Shown in pieces: positions 24,717-34,442 of a stretch of DNA of 64,000 nucleotides (within the stretch, counting starts at the first letter, position 1; each line of letters begins with the position of its first letter). The DNA is taken from contig NC_063172.1 of assembly GCF_023159225.1 (NCBI RefSeq), positions 45,141,832 to 45,205,831 of the forward strand, written 5' to 3'. The stretch is from Perognathus longimembris pacificus (Eukaryota > Chordata > Mammalia > Rodentia > Heteromyidae). The position numbers and the translations under genes are program-made. The notes under the pieces were generated by a model. It was not told where the DNA came from. It was given only the letters and a program-made list of their open reading frames with translations, and ran no database searches.

Positions 24717-24902
24717 GAAAAAGAAAAAAACTGGAGAGGGGGGTGAAGGGAACAGGGAAAGAGGGCAAGGGAAAGGAGAGAGGAAGAGAAGGGGGGAAGG
24801 GACAAGAGAAGGAGGGGAGAGGACTAGGAAAGGAAGGGAAGAGAGGAGGGGATGGGAAGCCAAGGGAGAGGGAAGGAGAAGAAGGGAGAAGAGGGGGAAG
24901 AT
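24712..24902. repeat. Polypurine (GA-rich) tract, about 190 bp
   Basis: Almost pure A/G on the plus strand with only a few pyrimidines. It begins as the tail of the ID remnant. Such tracts can form triplex (H-DNA) and replicate poorly. The open frames across it are compositional. Confidence 0.92.
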
Positions 24903-27246
24903 GAAACACAATACCAATTCATTGATTCCAGCTCTAAGATTGCAGTCTAGACTGATCCAGCTCATTCTGGATTCCTTATTAGGTTTCTGGCTCTGGAGTC
25001 CCTCTGCCCAGGGGATGAATCTTAAGATTGCTAGCACTTAAAACTCTCCTAAATATAAAAAGTAAATCACAAAGAGCCTCTCCTATCGTGAGAAGCCATT
25101 CAATAAATAGTTCTCAAAGCATTCCCAGAGGCTAGCTGGGCAAACCCCAGTAAGACCTGAATTCTAGCAAAAGCCATTAGTGACTACAAACAACACAACT
25201 TTGCTTCTTTGCTACTGACCCTTGCTTCTGAGACTCAGCCTGTCATCAAGAGTGTCAACTTCAATGGATGGGCATGTGTCCACAGCAACTGAGTTGAGGT
25301 CACACTTATCTCGCTCTGTCCTGCAAACAGATGTCTGGGTGACAAGTCTTAGTCACACATGGCAAACAGAGGTTCCAGCCAAATCAGGTGGGAAGTGCCA
25401 TATCTTCTTTCTAAGCCTTTTTGGCTAGCCAGTTAATTCCCTAAGATAATACTGCATCAACTGGTTTTCTCCAGAATGTTTACTTTCAACACAAAGCCTG
25501 CATTTGGGTGATGTCTTTTTATTGGACAAACAGAACTGAGTTTATTTCTGTAACTCACCAAAAACCCCCTTTGGTTCTGTGTGTAGGAATGTGCCCCTTC
25601 AAAGAGTTCCTTCCCAAGGAGCCAGGTAAATCTGATGCAATGTGGAGCTCTACTGGTGGCAAGAAGGAAAGCAGCTGATAGAGCCAACAACAACCACCAA
25701 AAAACAAACAACAACAACAAAAAAACCCAAGGGAATTGCTGTTTATTATTCATTTATCACATTAAGATGGAAAAAAAGTCCGTAATAATCATCCCAGAGA
25801 ATATACAGCAAACTCTTAAGGATAATTAGACACCAGGGCTTCACACCATTCAGACCATGTTCACCACGAACACTGAAATTATTTAATAAAATTGAAGATG
25901 ACTTTTCAATCCGGGACACTAAGAACTTTGTATATCCCCTTGACTGTATTTTAAATGATGATTAGCTCATTTGTTTTCCCCTCACAGACAATGGTATGCT
26001 GCTTAAAATAATATTTGGGCCTTTACTCGCCATCTGTCTATGGGAGACATGTTGATTTTATTAAAGCAAGTTGGGTCTGCATTCTTTCTCTGTTACTGTT
26101 ACAGGTAGACCTGACAGGCACAGGACCTTTTGTTTGCAAACGCTCTCCTCTAGAGGGAACCTAGTTAAGTAAGTTTCATTTTTTACCTGCTGGACAGTTG
26201 CACTCAGGTGTTTCTCTTGTGATTCTTAGTTTAGCCATGTGTTCATAGGATTTCTGTAGGAATAGAAGAGATAGTAAGAGCTAGCAGTAGTATTCCAGTT
26301 CTGTGAGTTCTTCAGGGACTCTTCGTCTGTGGCTGTTAATAATGTTTGATAGCCTGCACAAACAGCATTTATGTACGTGCATGGATCTTAGGCAATGGTA
26401 ACAGTACTCAAGACATAATTTTGTTTTTACTTTAAAAAGCAAATTACCATTGGCATAGATTGATAGATTTGGGTAACACCTTTCTTCATTATTCAACTAT
26501 CACCACCCTCTCCCTGCACAGCCAAGGCAAAACCCCGGCACTAACAATGCAGCTCATGGCAATGTGTGTCCTATCAATAACAGCCAATGTTGTAGACATA
26601 CATTATCACATTCGGGCTGCAACTACCGCATCTCTCCACTGGCAGAAAAACTACCCTCTCCCTACTGGAATCTAAGTCATCTTTAAAGGAATCCCTTTCA
26701 ATTCTACATTCATCAATATCTGAGTACAACCTCTGTTAACTCTCCCCCTCCAAAAAACAAAGGAAAACTTTTTTTCCCAATTTTTAAAACATTTAATATG
26801 AAAAGAATTCTGAGTTAAATGAATTTTTAAATCTATAGGCTTATTTCACTTTTAAGAGTGCTTACCATTCTCTAGCGATAAGGCCTAACCTTATCAAATG
26901 AAAAACAGATGTGAGCATTACAGTGAATATTCTCCATACGACTGAGAATGCTGTCAGCCCAGACTCCACAAAACTAAACAGCCAGGCAAAGCCCCTGCTG
27001 CCATTGCAGCATTCAATCCTTAAGGAAGACAGAGGGAAGATCCTACACACAGACTTGAAGAGAAACCAAGGAAGGGACTTGAATAAATAGATACCACAGA
27101 GGCTCACACATCCCAAATCAACTGTATAACTGGTAAGGTTAGTGGTGGATCCTGCAGACTGACTGCACCTTTGCAAAATTCTATCCACGTGCAACTTCCC
27201 CTCACGCAAGGCCCAGCCTCACACACCTGAGCCAGGAGTCACTCCA
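24903..27246. other. Low-repeat part of COL25A1 intron 1 next to the exon
   Basis: No SINEs or LTRs seen in over 2 kb, which is unusual for this window and compatible with selective constraint near a promoter. No exon recognised. Confidence 0.5.
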
Positions 27247-27528
27247 CTCAAGTCGCTCTTGTACTGTGGCCTTCAGCTGATCCACCTTCTCCGGCAGCAG
27301 GGGAATGGAGGGCGCCCCTTTAGCAGATTCCAGGGCGAGGCTCCTTGCCTGAAGGTCGTTGGTTTTCACCCCAAGGTACAGACAAGAAATCACGGCCACT
27401 CCGGAGAGGAGGGTCCCCAGGGTGGTGCATGGGGGCATGGTGCAGGTGCAACTCTGCCTGGAGGGGCTGGGCTCTTCGGATCCAGCCTCTCACCCTGCTC
27501 CCTTCCCCTCGGGCTTCTTCACCAGCAT
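27247..27528 (-). CDS. COL25A1: COL25A1 first coding exon (collagen XXV alpha 1), with in-frame stop at codon 13
   Basis: Collagen XXV is a type II single-pass membrane collagen of neurons. Its shed ectodomain associates with amyloid plaques, and the protein is needed for motor axon innervation of muscle (established knowledge). Reading the minus strand from ATG 27528-27526 (good CCACC context) gives a short basic cytosolic tail (MLVKK), then Met31 (27438) with MPPC, a hydrophobic membrane segment at about residues 35-55 ending SCLYLGV, then the juxtamembrane stretch with KTNDLQAR and ESAKGAPSI. The spacing from Met1 to Met31 equals what I recall of human COL25A1, and similarity runs to about Glu94 (27247). 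The collagenous exons lie further along the minus strand and are not in this window. Codon 13 (27492-27490) is TGA where human has Arg, so the full tail cannot be made unless the stop is read through. Starting at Met31 would still keep the membrane anchor. The splice donor is not clear. Identity is strong; functional status is open. Confidence 0.85.
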
Positions 27529-27987
27529 GGTGGGGGGGGGGAGGGGGAGGTCCTCTGGCCACCTTCTACCTTATGCCAAGACAACAGGCCAGAGGAGAAT
27601 GGACGCGTCCTCCAAAGTTCAGTCCCGGTGGCTGCACAAGTAGTTGGCAGAGGGGGCGCCAGGTGGGCCGGAGCGGGACCTAAGTGCAGCTCAGCGCGGG
27701 GACCTGCAGGCGAGGACCATCCTCAGTCTGCGCCACTCCTCCACAAACAAAAATAAATAAATCTCCCCCAGTCCCCAGTGGGGGAAATCACACTCACCCA
27801 GACAGCTCTGCTGACAACCCCTGGGAGGGACAGCGGGGCCTCAGCAAGGGGACCGCGGAGAGCAGAGGGGCCTCCGATGGCCCTGCCGAGGAGCCCGTGA
27901 CCTGTTGCGCCTCCATCCGCCTTAGGGCTGCCTTTGCTGCGTCTTCTCCGCAGGCCGATCGGGTTCCCACCTGGATTCAGTTCAGGC

Positions 27988-28068
<81 letters not shown>
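27988..28068. repeat. Poly-A plus (TA)n microsatellite
   Basis: About 15 A residues run into roughly 33 uninterrupted TA dinucleotides. The tract sits about 0.5 kb upstream of the COL25A1 ATG inside otherwise GC-rich DNA, so it is likely length-variable and easily melted. Confidence 0.97.
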
Positions 28069-28071
<3 letters not shown>

Positions 28072-28342
28072 GCCGTGAGAGCCCTCAATAGCGTAGACCA
28101 AGAAAGGTGACAAGAGGGGGAAGAGGAAGACCAGATTGCCCTAGCAGCCAGGAGACAATCTTGAAGCTCTAGCCCTGGAGGCATGAAAGCTGTCCACAGC
28201 CTCCCTCTTGCAAGCCTTAAATACCCTGTGGGATGCTGGGGATTGAGAGTGCACCTGCGGTCCAAGCACGTGGGCCCTCCTGGACCCTCTCCAGGAGCCA
28301 CGTGGCCCGACTCCGCCCACCACCCAGGCTGGAAGCCTCCTC

Positions 28343-28506
28343 ATTAGCATAATACAGTCACCTTCACCAGACTCTCCGCAGGCATGTGCTTCACTCCTCC
28401 CCACCGCACTGCCCCCCACCCCGTGCACCCCCTCCCAATTTCTGAGCAGGAGTCCTCATTAGCATAATATATTTGCCGCCTTCCCTGTCTCCCTCATTAT
28501 CATAAT
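28343..28506 (-). promoter_or_regulatory. Three octamer-like (POU-type) motifs upstream of COL25A1
   Basis: The plus strand reads ATTAGCATAAT at 28343-28353 and 28458-28468, and ATTATCATAAT at 28496-28506, each preceded by CCTC. The reverse complement ATTATGCTAAT contains ATGCTAAT, one base from the octamer ATGCAAAT bound by POU-domain factors. Related CCT(T/G)ATTAG words follow near 28590 and 28630, so this may be a decayed tandem repeat. Binding is inference. Confidence 0.4.
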
Positions 28507-29144
28507 GTATTCACATTGGCTCCCTCCTGTCTACTGGACACAGAGACCTCCAAGGGAGACTAGGAGCTTGAATGGGAACTGGGCAGGAGGCTCCTTATTA
28601 GCTCCTTATATGCAGCTATTTGGATCAGCCTCCTGATTAGAGCGTCGCTGGGTGGCTCCTGCCCCTCCACAGAGTAACTCTGGTGTCTTCCCAGCCCCCT
28701 AGCACTCTCCAGCCAGGGCAAGGGGCCAGTTCAGGATCTGCCTCATGCATTCTGAGTTACAGCAGTTCATCCCGGTGAAAAATGGAGGAATGACCTCCAG
28801 AAGTACAAAACGCAGCACTCAGCTCGAGCCCGACAGAGGGGTGTAGAGGCACACACATGTCTCAGGATTTAAGGAAAGGACTAAAGAATGAAGTCAATTT
28901 TTCCTTTTCCCTGACTCTTTCATTCTGTTCCCTCAGGATCGAATTACAGGGTCTCTAATGGGATATTGGAAAGTTAGTAAAAAGTAGCATTTTTGCCTCT
29001 GATATTTTTGTGGGGGAAGTACTAATTACTCTGAAGAGACATTTATCTCCTCCTCAAAAGAAAATAAATAAAATACTACCTGTTTTTCTCCATCACAGCC
29101 ACACGTCTGGGCAGTTCCACATCTATTTTTCCTCTTTGTTCTGG

Positions 29145-29372
29145 TGTGTGTACCAGGGCGTGCAAGGACTCTGTCTCAGTGCTTGGGTGTTATCCCTTAG
29201 CTTTTTCCATTCAAAGCCGGTGCACTACCACTTGAGCCACAACTCTACTCCTGGCTTTTTGATGGTTAATTGGAAATGAGTCTCATGGACTTTTCTTGCC
29301 TGGACTGACTTTGAACCTTGATTCTCAGATCTCCCCCATTTGAGAAGCTAGTCATGAGCCACAGGTGGCTTT
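29145..29372 (-). mobile_element. SINE, B1-like head with ID-like right arm
   Basis: Diverged copy: CACTACCACTTGAGCCACAA, TTAATTGGAAATGAGTCTCA, then GAGAAGCTAGTCATGAGCCA. The right-arm end is degraded. Confidence 0.75.
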
Positions 29373-29551
29373 TTTTCCTTATTAAGGAAGATAACCTCCA
29401 GCTGTTGCTCAATGAAATCCTGCACTAAACTGATCTCTCTGGCTTGTGAACAAATACTCTCAGGTAGAAAGAAGGTAAAGAAACTTCTACAACCTCATTA
29501 GGAGATGATACGGACAACCTGGGAGAAAAACTCACCCAATTTTGCTATATA

Positions 29552-29556
29552 TATGT

Positions 29557-29591
<35 letters not shown>
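29552..29591. repeat. (TAGA)n microsatellite
   Basis: About nine TAGA units after a short TATATATG stretch. Confidence 0.95.
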
Positions 29592-30221
29592 CTTCCTTAA
29601 ATTTGTATTAAATAATAGTTCACCACAAATGACTGCATGGATGTTAGTTCCAGTGATTGAGGCCTTCTACAACATTCAAATTCTGAAGATCCCATGCCAG
29701 GTTTTTCCCAGTCAAAAACTGCTACTAAGATCAGAAACACAACCTATGTCTTCACTGGTCCTGTGAACAATTGTATACAGAATAAAACCAGAAAGTACAT
29801 GCTTTTCCTTTGAATCTCAGAGCACTGTGATACCAAAGGAGGAAATGCAGTTCTTTTAAGACACACCTCATGGCAATAAACTTATTTTCGAAAATAGGGT
29901 GGGTGTTAGAATCTTCTTCTGTTCAAGTAGTTGCTTAGCCTCAAGTACTAACATTTTGAGGTACCTGCCATTATTTAAGAAAACTATTTTAATCCATCCT
30001 AAACCTATTATAACCAGTGTTTTTCTAGAGACTGGAGGCATGGCTCAAGGAATAGTACTCTAACTGCATAGGAAATGTTTTTGGGCAATTTGGCTATGTG
30101 TCCTAGTTTTGGTTGACTGCTGGGGTAAATTTTAATTTAACCCCTTTCAAACTAGCCAGTCATTAAAGATTAAATTCAGTTCCTCTCACTCGTCCTGTTT
30201 TGTATTTTTTTCTTTTTTCAT

Positions 30222-30416
30222 TTTGCCAGTCCTGGGGCTTGAACTCAGGGCCTAGGCACTGTTCCTGGCTTCTTTCTGCTCAAGGCTAGCACTCCACCTC
30301 TTGAGCCACAGTGCCACTTCCAGCTTCTTCTGTTTATGTGGGGCTGAGCAATGAAAGCTAGGGCTTCATGCATGCAAGGTAAGCACTCTACTGCTAAGCC
30401 ACATTCCCAGCCCCTG
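30222..30416 (-). mobile_element. SINE, ID head with shared right arm
   Basis: TGCCAGTCCTGGGGCTTGAA through GCCACATTCCCAGCCCC is a complete minus-strand copy. Confidence 0.92.
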
Positions 30417-30419
30417 TAC

Positions 30420-30665
30420 TGCTTAGTTTTGAAATAGTGTCTTGTTTCCTTCCCAGATAAACATTGGGACCTCAATTCACCTGCAGGAGGCTTTGCACTG
30501 TGGCCAGGATGACCAGGCTTCGAAACTATGCCCAGCTTCTTTCCAGGAGATGGCATCTTGCTGATTTTTCTCCTGGGCCTGAATCTCAAGCCACGATCTT
30601 CTTGTTTACAGCGTCCTAGGTACCTAGGATTACAGATATGCGCCACCAGGGCTGGACATGGTACC
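30420..30665 (-). mobile_element. Diverged B1-like SINE
   Basis: Only the head end is clear (CAAGCCACGATCTTCTTG, CTAGGATTACAGATATGCGC, CCACCAGGGCTGG). The rest is degraded. Confidence 0.5.
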
Positions 30666-30739
30666 TTTTTATTTTTTTTTAGATATATCCACAAATCTCC
30701 CTTTCCATTTTCCACTTTAGCACACAATTCTTTTTTTTT

Positions 30740-30950
30740 TGTTTCTCTTATTTTTTTGCCAGTCCTGGGCCTTGGACTCAGGGCCTGAGCACTGTCCCTG
30801 GCTTCTTTTTGCTCAAGGCTATCAATCTGCCACTTGAGCCACAGCACCACTTCTGGCCATTTTCTATATATGTGGTGATGGGGAATCGAACCCTGGGCTT
30901 TATGTATACTAGGCAAGCCCTCTTTCCACTGGGCCATATACCCAGATGTT
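30740..30950 (-). mobile_element. SINE, ID head with shared right arm
   Basis: TTTTTTTGCCAGTCCTGGGC, CTGAGCACTGTCCCTGGCTT, then TATATATGTGGTGATGGGGA and CTGGGCCATATACCCAG. Full length with a T-rich tail side. Confidence 0.92.
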
Positions 30951-31471
30951 CTTTAACAATTCTTTTGCATGTTTTTCCCCCCACTTCTTGCCCTCTGAAT
31001 GTTTGTGCTCCTTGTGTCTCTGTCCTATGCTATACTTGTACCAATACAATTCCTAAATTGCCAATTTTTTGTGACTGGGCCATAAATCCATTGAGAAAAC
31101 CCAAATCTCTTAAGCCTCGACAACCAATTCCTATTTGCTGTCTTCACTAGAGAATCTATTATTTCCAAATTAACCTACATCTTTTAAATTCTTCTTCTTT
31201 TTCTTATTTCAGTATGGAGCTGCCATCTCTTTAGTGTCTGCAAGCACAAACCAAAACCAAATTAAAAAAAAAAAACAGTAATGAGACTTCAATTCTCTTT
31301 CACCCTTTCTCCCTGCCTCCCTAATATTTCCTATTGTCCTTAGGATGAAAACTTTATAGCTTGCATGCTGTCACCATCATCTAGTTCCTGCTACTTCAAC
31401 AGCATCCTGTTTCATCCTTCTCCTCATTCTCCAAACCAGTTTGAAGTATAGAGGCAACAAAAATAATGGGA

Positions 31472-31683
31472 TAGGGCTGGGAATATGTCCTATTGGCAAG
31501 AGTGCTTGCCTTGTATACATGAAGCCCTGGGTTCAATTCCCCAGCACCACATATATAGAAAAAAGCCAGAAGGTGTGCTGTGGCTCAAGTGGCAGAGTGC
31601 TAGCCTTGAGCAAAAAGAAGCCAGGGATAGTGCTCAGGCCCTGAGTCCAAGGCCAAGGACTGGCGAAAAAAAATAAATAAATA
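31472..31683 (+). mobile_element. SINE, ID head with shared right arm, with target duplication
   Basis: Full-length young-looking copy: GCTGGGAATATGTCCTATTG, then TTCAATTCCCCAGCACCACA, a linker of TATATAGAAAAAAGCCAG, the right arm, and the tail AAAAAAATAAATAAATAA. It is flanked by AATAATGGGA at 31462-31471 and 31684-31693. Confidence 0.94.
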
Positions 31684-32388
31684 AATAATGGGACAAAAAA
31701 AGAGAAGAAGAATGGGACAAGGTAGGGTACAGTCAGTACTGCCCTATTAAAACTTTAATTTTCCATCTCTACCAGCAGACAGTATCTGACACAACTCCTT
31801 TGGATGATGAAAGTACACTTGGTGGAAATTGGCCATGAGAAGGTACATGAGTAACTGTTGAAAGCTCTCAAAACTATCAGATCTTAGGAGAGAGATTGCG
31901 TTGGAATTTGAGACCTTTATCCCGAGGATTAGATTTGCTTTATGTCTTTGGTGGTCACAATACCTCAACAATTCACCAGTCATTATCTCTATGATTTCAA
32001 AACCCAGTAGATTCTCCACATTAGGCACAAAGAATGTATGGATTAATAAAGCGCTGGGACTTTCAGTGTGTGTTTCTCTGAGGAGTCATCTGAGCATGGC
32101 TATTTTTGTTTCTATGTAGAGAAGGTTTTTGTTTTTTTTAAATAGCTCTAAAAATATGTTGTTGTCTAGTTGACTCCAATTGGCCTATGAGTTACATCAA
32201 TAATAGTAGAAGGCAAAATGGTTGGTAGCTATGAATATCTTAATTCCAAGACCTGTTTGTATGTTATCTTATGCAACAAAACAGATATGTAAGCAAAGGT
32301 ATAATATAAGGATCTTTAGATGGGAATATTTTATTCAGTTATTTGGGAATTTATAGTGTATATACAAAGGTTCTTTAAAAAGGGAGGC

Positions 32389-32628
32389 AGGCCAAGAGTT
32401 GATGGTTCATGCCTATAATCCTATCTACTCAGGAGGCTGAGATCTAAGGGTCATGGTTCAAAGCCAGTCCAGGCAGGTAAGTTTGTGAAACTCTTATCTC
32501 CCATTAAACACCAAAGAAGGGGAAATGGAACCATGGCTCAACTGGCAGAGTGCTAGCCTTGAGCAAAAAAGCTCAGAGACAGATCCTAGGCCCTGAGTTC
32601 AAGCCCAAGGATTGGCACAAAAAAGAGG
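32389..32628 (+). mobile_element. SINE, B1-like head with ID-like right arm
   Basis: AGGCCAAGAGTTGATGGTTC start, GCCCTGAGTTCAAGCCCAAG end and an A tail. Near full length. Confidence 0.88.
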
Positions 32629-32741
32629 GAGAGAGGTGGGGTCTCAGAAGGAGGAGAGCTGTAACAAGAGGAGCAGAGATCAGCCAGATGAGAGTATTCA
32701 TCACAAGGGTCACAAAGGCTGAGCTGATCACCATTAAAAGC

Positions 32742-32890
32742 TAGCGTGGACAAAATAGTCTGTGAGGCTCCATCTCCAATTAACCAGCAAAAAGCTAAGT
32801 TGGAGACATTGCTCAAGTGAAAGAGAGCAAGCCAACAGAGAGAGCATGAGCCTTTGAGTTCAAGACCTGGTACCAGCAATAAATTAATAC
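32742..32890 (+). mobile_element. 5'-truncated SINE (linker and right arm)
   Basis: TCTGTGAGGCTCCATCTCCA, then ATTAACCAGCAAAAAGCTAA and TTTGAGTTCAAGACCTGGTA. The B1-like head is missing. Confidence 0.78.
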
Positions 32891-32960
32891 ATAAATCCAT
32901 AGATACATTGAGAAGCTAAGTTTGTGGTGATCTGTTACAACAGAAAAAGGAAATTAATAG

Positions 32961-33225
32961 AAAATCTTAAGAAATCAACATTCACCTACTATGGCAGCAG
33001 AAGTGGTACTAGAACCACCAAACCATCTTATAACTAGGCAGGCTGTTAAATACTAAGGTATGCCTCTTGGATGTATGTACACAACTATTTCATTAACAGG
33101 TGCCCTGGGAAGAAATTTGGGGAACATGCCTTCTCTCCTGGCATGAGCAATTAGGATGCTCTTTACAGGAGCACAGAAAACTTAATATAATGTGTTCCAG
33201 CTCCTGGATGCCTGTGTGTGTGCAA
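32961..33225 (+). repeat. 265-bp direct repeat, left copy
   Basis: This stretch, from AAAATCTTAAGAAATC to the run GTGTGTGCAA, is nearly identical to 49748-50010 in the same orientation, with scattered substitutions and small indels. I do not recognise the family. It is preceded by a SINE fragment, not by L1. Confidence 0.88.
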
Positions 33226-33939
33226 GGCCCTCACCAGATCCAATCAACAGATTCTTGAATTCTGCTGTACAGAATAGGCCACAAAAATGCACTTTGATTG
33301 TTATAAAACATTCAATATTCTATTTTAGGTACCAAAATAGACTAAGACAAGACGAGAGGGAAAATTACCTTTGAAGGTAATTGGAGTACATATGAAATAA
33401 CATATTGTTATTTAAAATGCAACTTATATTGTTTCCAGATTACTTATAGACTATAATATTGACTGTATTATTTCAAAGTGTAACACATTACTTTTACATG
33501 TAATTTATATATTACTTTTACTAGTAGCATATTAATGTATTACTTTGTATTATAGGCTTGTATTATTACAAAGTGTAGGACAATCATTTAATATAATAAA
33601 TATGCTGGGAGGAAAGAATGCAGAAACATATAAAGTACTTAAAAAACAGTGGAGGCAAACCATGGGGGGAAGAAAGAAACTTTAAATGAAGACAAGAAAC
33701 TCTAGCATAGTAATTGCAACTGTCATACACAGTAATCCAAAAATGTCAGTAAATACTATCAAATTAAGTTTTCTGAATATACCATATTTCTAAATAAGCT
33801 GAAATAAACACTAGAAAACAACTTTCAACCTACAAGAAATAAGGTCAAGGCCACAGTGCTCAGTCATGGTAGCTGAACTTTGTGGTTCTCCTGATGTTGC
33901 TTGGAAAACTCTCAGATTGGATTTTTTTTTTCATCAGCT

Positions 33940-34442
33940 ATGCTTTTATTTATTTTTTATTTATTTATATATTGTCTAATTGTCAAAGTGATGCACAGAT
34001 AGGTTACAGTTTCACATGTTAGGCATTGGATACTTTTCTTGTACTGTTTGTTACCTCCTCCCTCATTCCCCCCTGTCTTCTCCCCCTTTCATTCTCCCCC
34101 CATGAATTGTTCAATTGGTTTACACCAAACAGTTTTGCAAGTATGCTTTTGTAGTCGTTTGTCTTTTTATCCTGTGTCTCTCAATTTTGGTATTCTCTTT
34201 CAGTTTCCTAGTTCTAATACCAGTATATACAGTTTCCAATGTACTCAGATAAGATACAGTGATAGTGCAGGTACAACCATAGGAAGGGGATACAAGAGTA
34301 TCATCAACAATAGAAGCTATAGTTTCACATGGCATGTTGAAAGTAATTACAACAGTGATATATCAATCATTTCCATAACATGGAGTTCATTTCACTTAGC
34401 TTATAGCTACGTTCTTCTTAATGGCTGCATAGTACTCCATTG
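33940..34442 (-). mobile_element. LINE-1 3' end (minus strand)
   Basis: The reverse complement matches the 3' UTR of the L1 at 49235-49740 over several hundred bases: the TTAGGCATTGGATAC and CTTGTACTGTTTGTT words, the pyrimidine-rich strand of the G-rich tract, and the sequence around the ORF2 stop. At the far end it reads CTGCATAGTACTCCATTG, an ORF2 C-terminal word, placed closer than in the longer element, which suggests an internal deletion. Confidence 0.85.

Larger units (their letters stand above)
27529..28640 (-). promoter_or_regulatory. COL25A1: GC-rich 5' flank and probable promoter of COL25A1
   Basis: The sequence directly upstream of the exon is GC-rich with many CpGs, unlike the AT-rich DNA on both sides, which fits a promoter or CpG island. 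It includes a G/C homopolymer next to the ATG, a poly-A/(TA)n tract at about 27988-28068, and, further upstream, three near-copies of an ATTATGCTAAT motif (minus strand) at 28343-28353, 28458-28468 and 28496-28506. No start site can be fixed from sequence alone. Promoter function is inferred from position and composition. Confidence 0.55.

Noticed and set aside
24670..25041. Long frames on both strands (Glu/Arg/Gly-rich and Ser/Pro/Leu-rich)
   Set aside because: Products of the polypurine tract.
27723..28301. 192-aa minus-strand and 135-aa plus-strand frames across the COL25A1 promoter
   Set aside because: Both cross the (TA)n tract (alternating I/Y) and match no family; they are compositional.
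30245..30937. 230-aa minus-strand frame
   Set aside because: It is a chain of SINE copies; the recurring peptide is the SINE translated.
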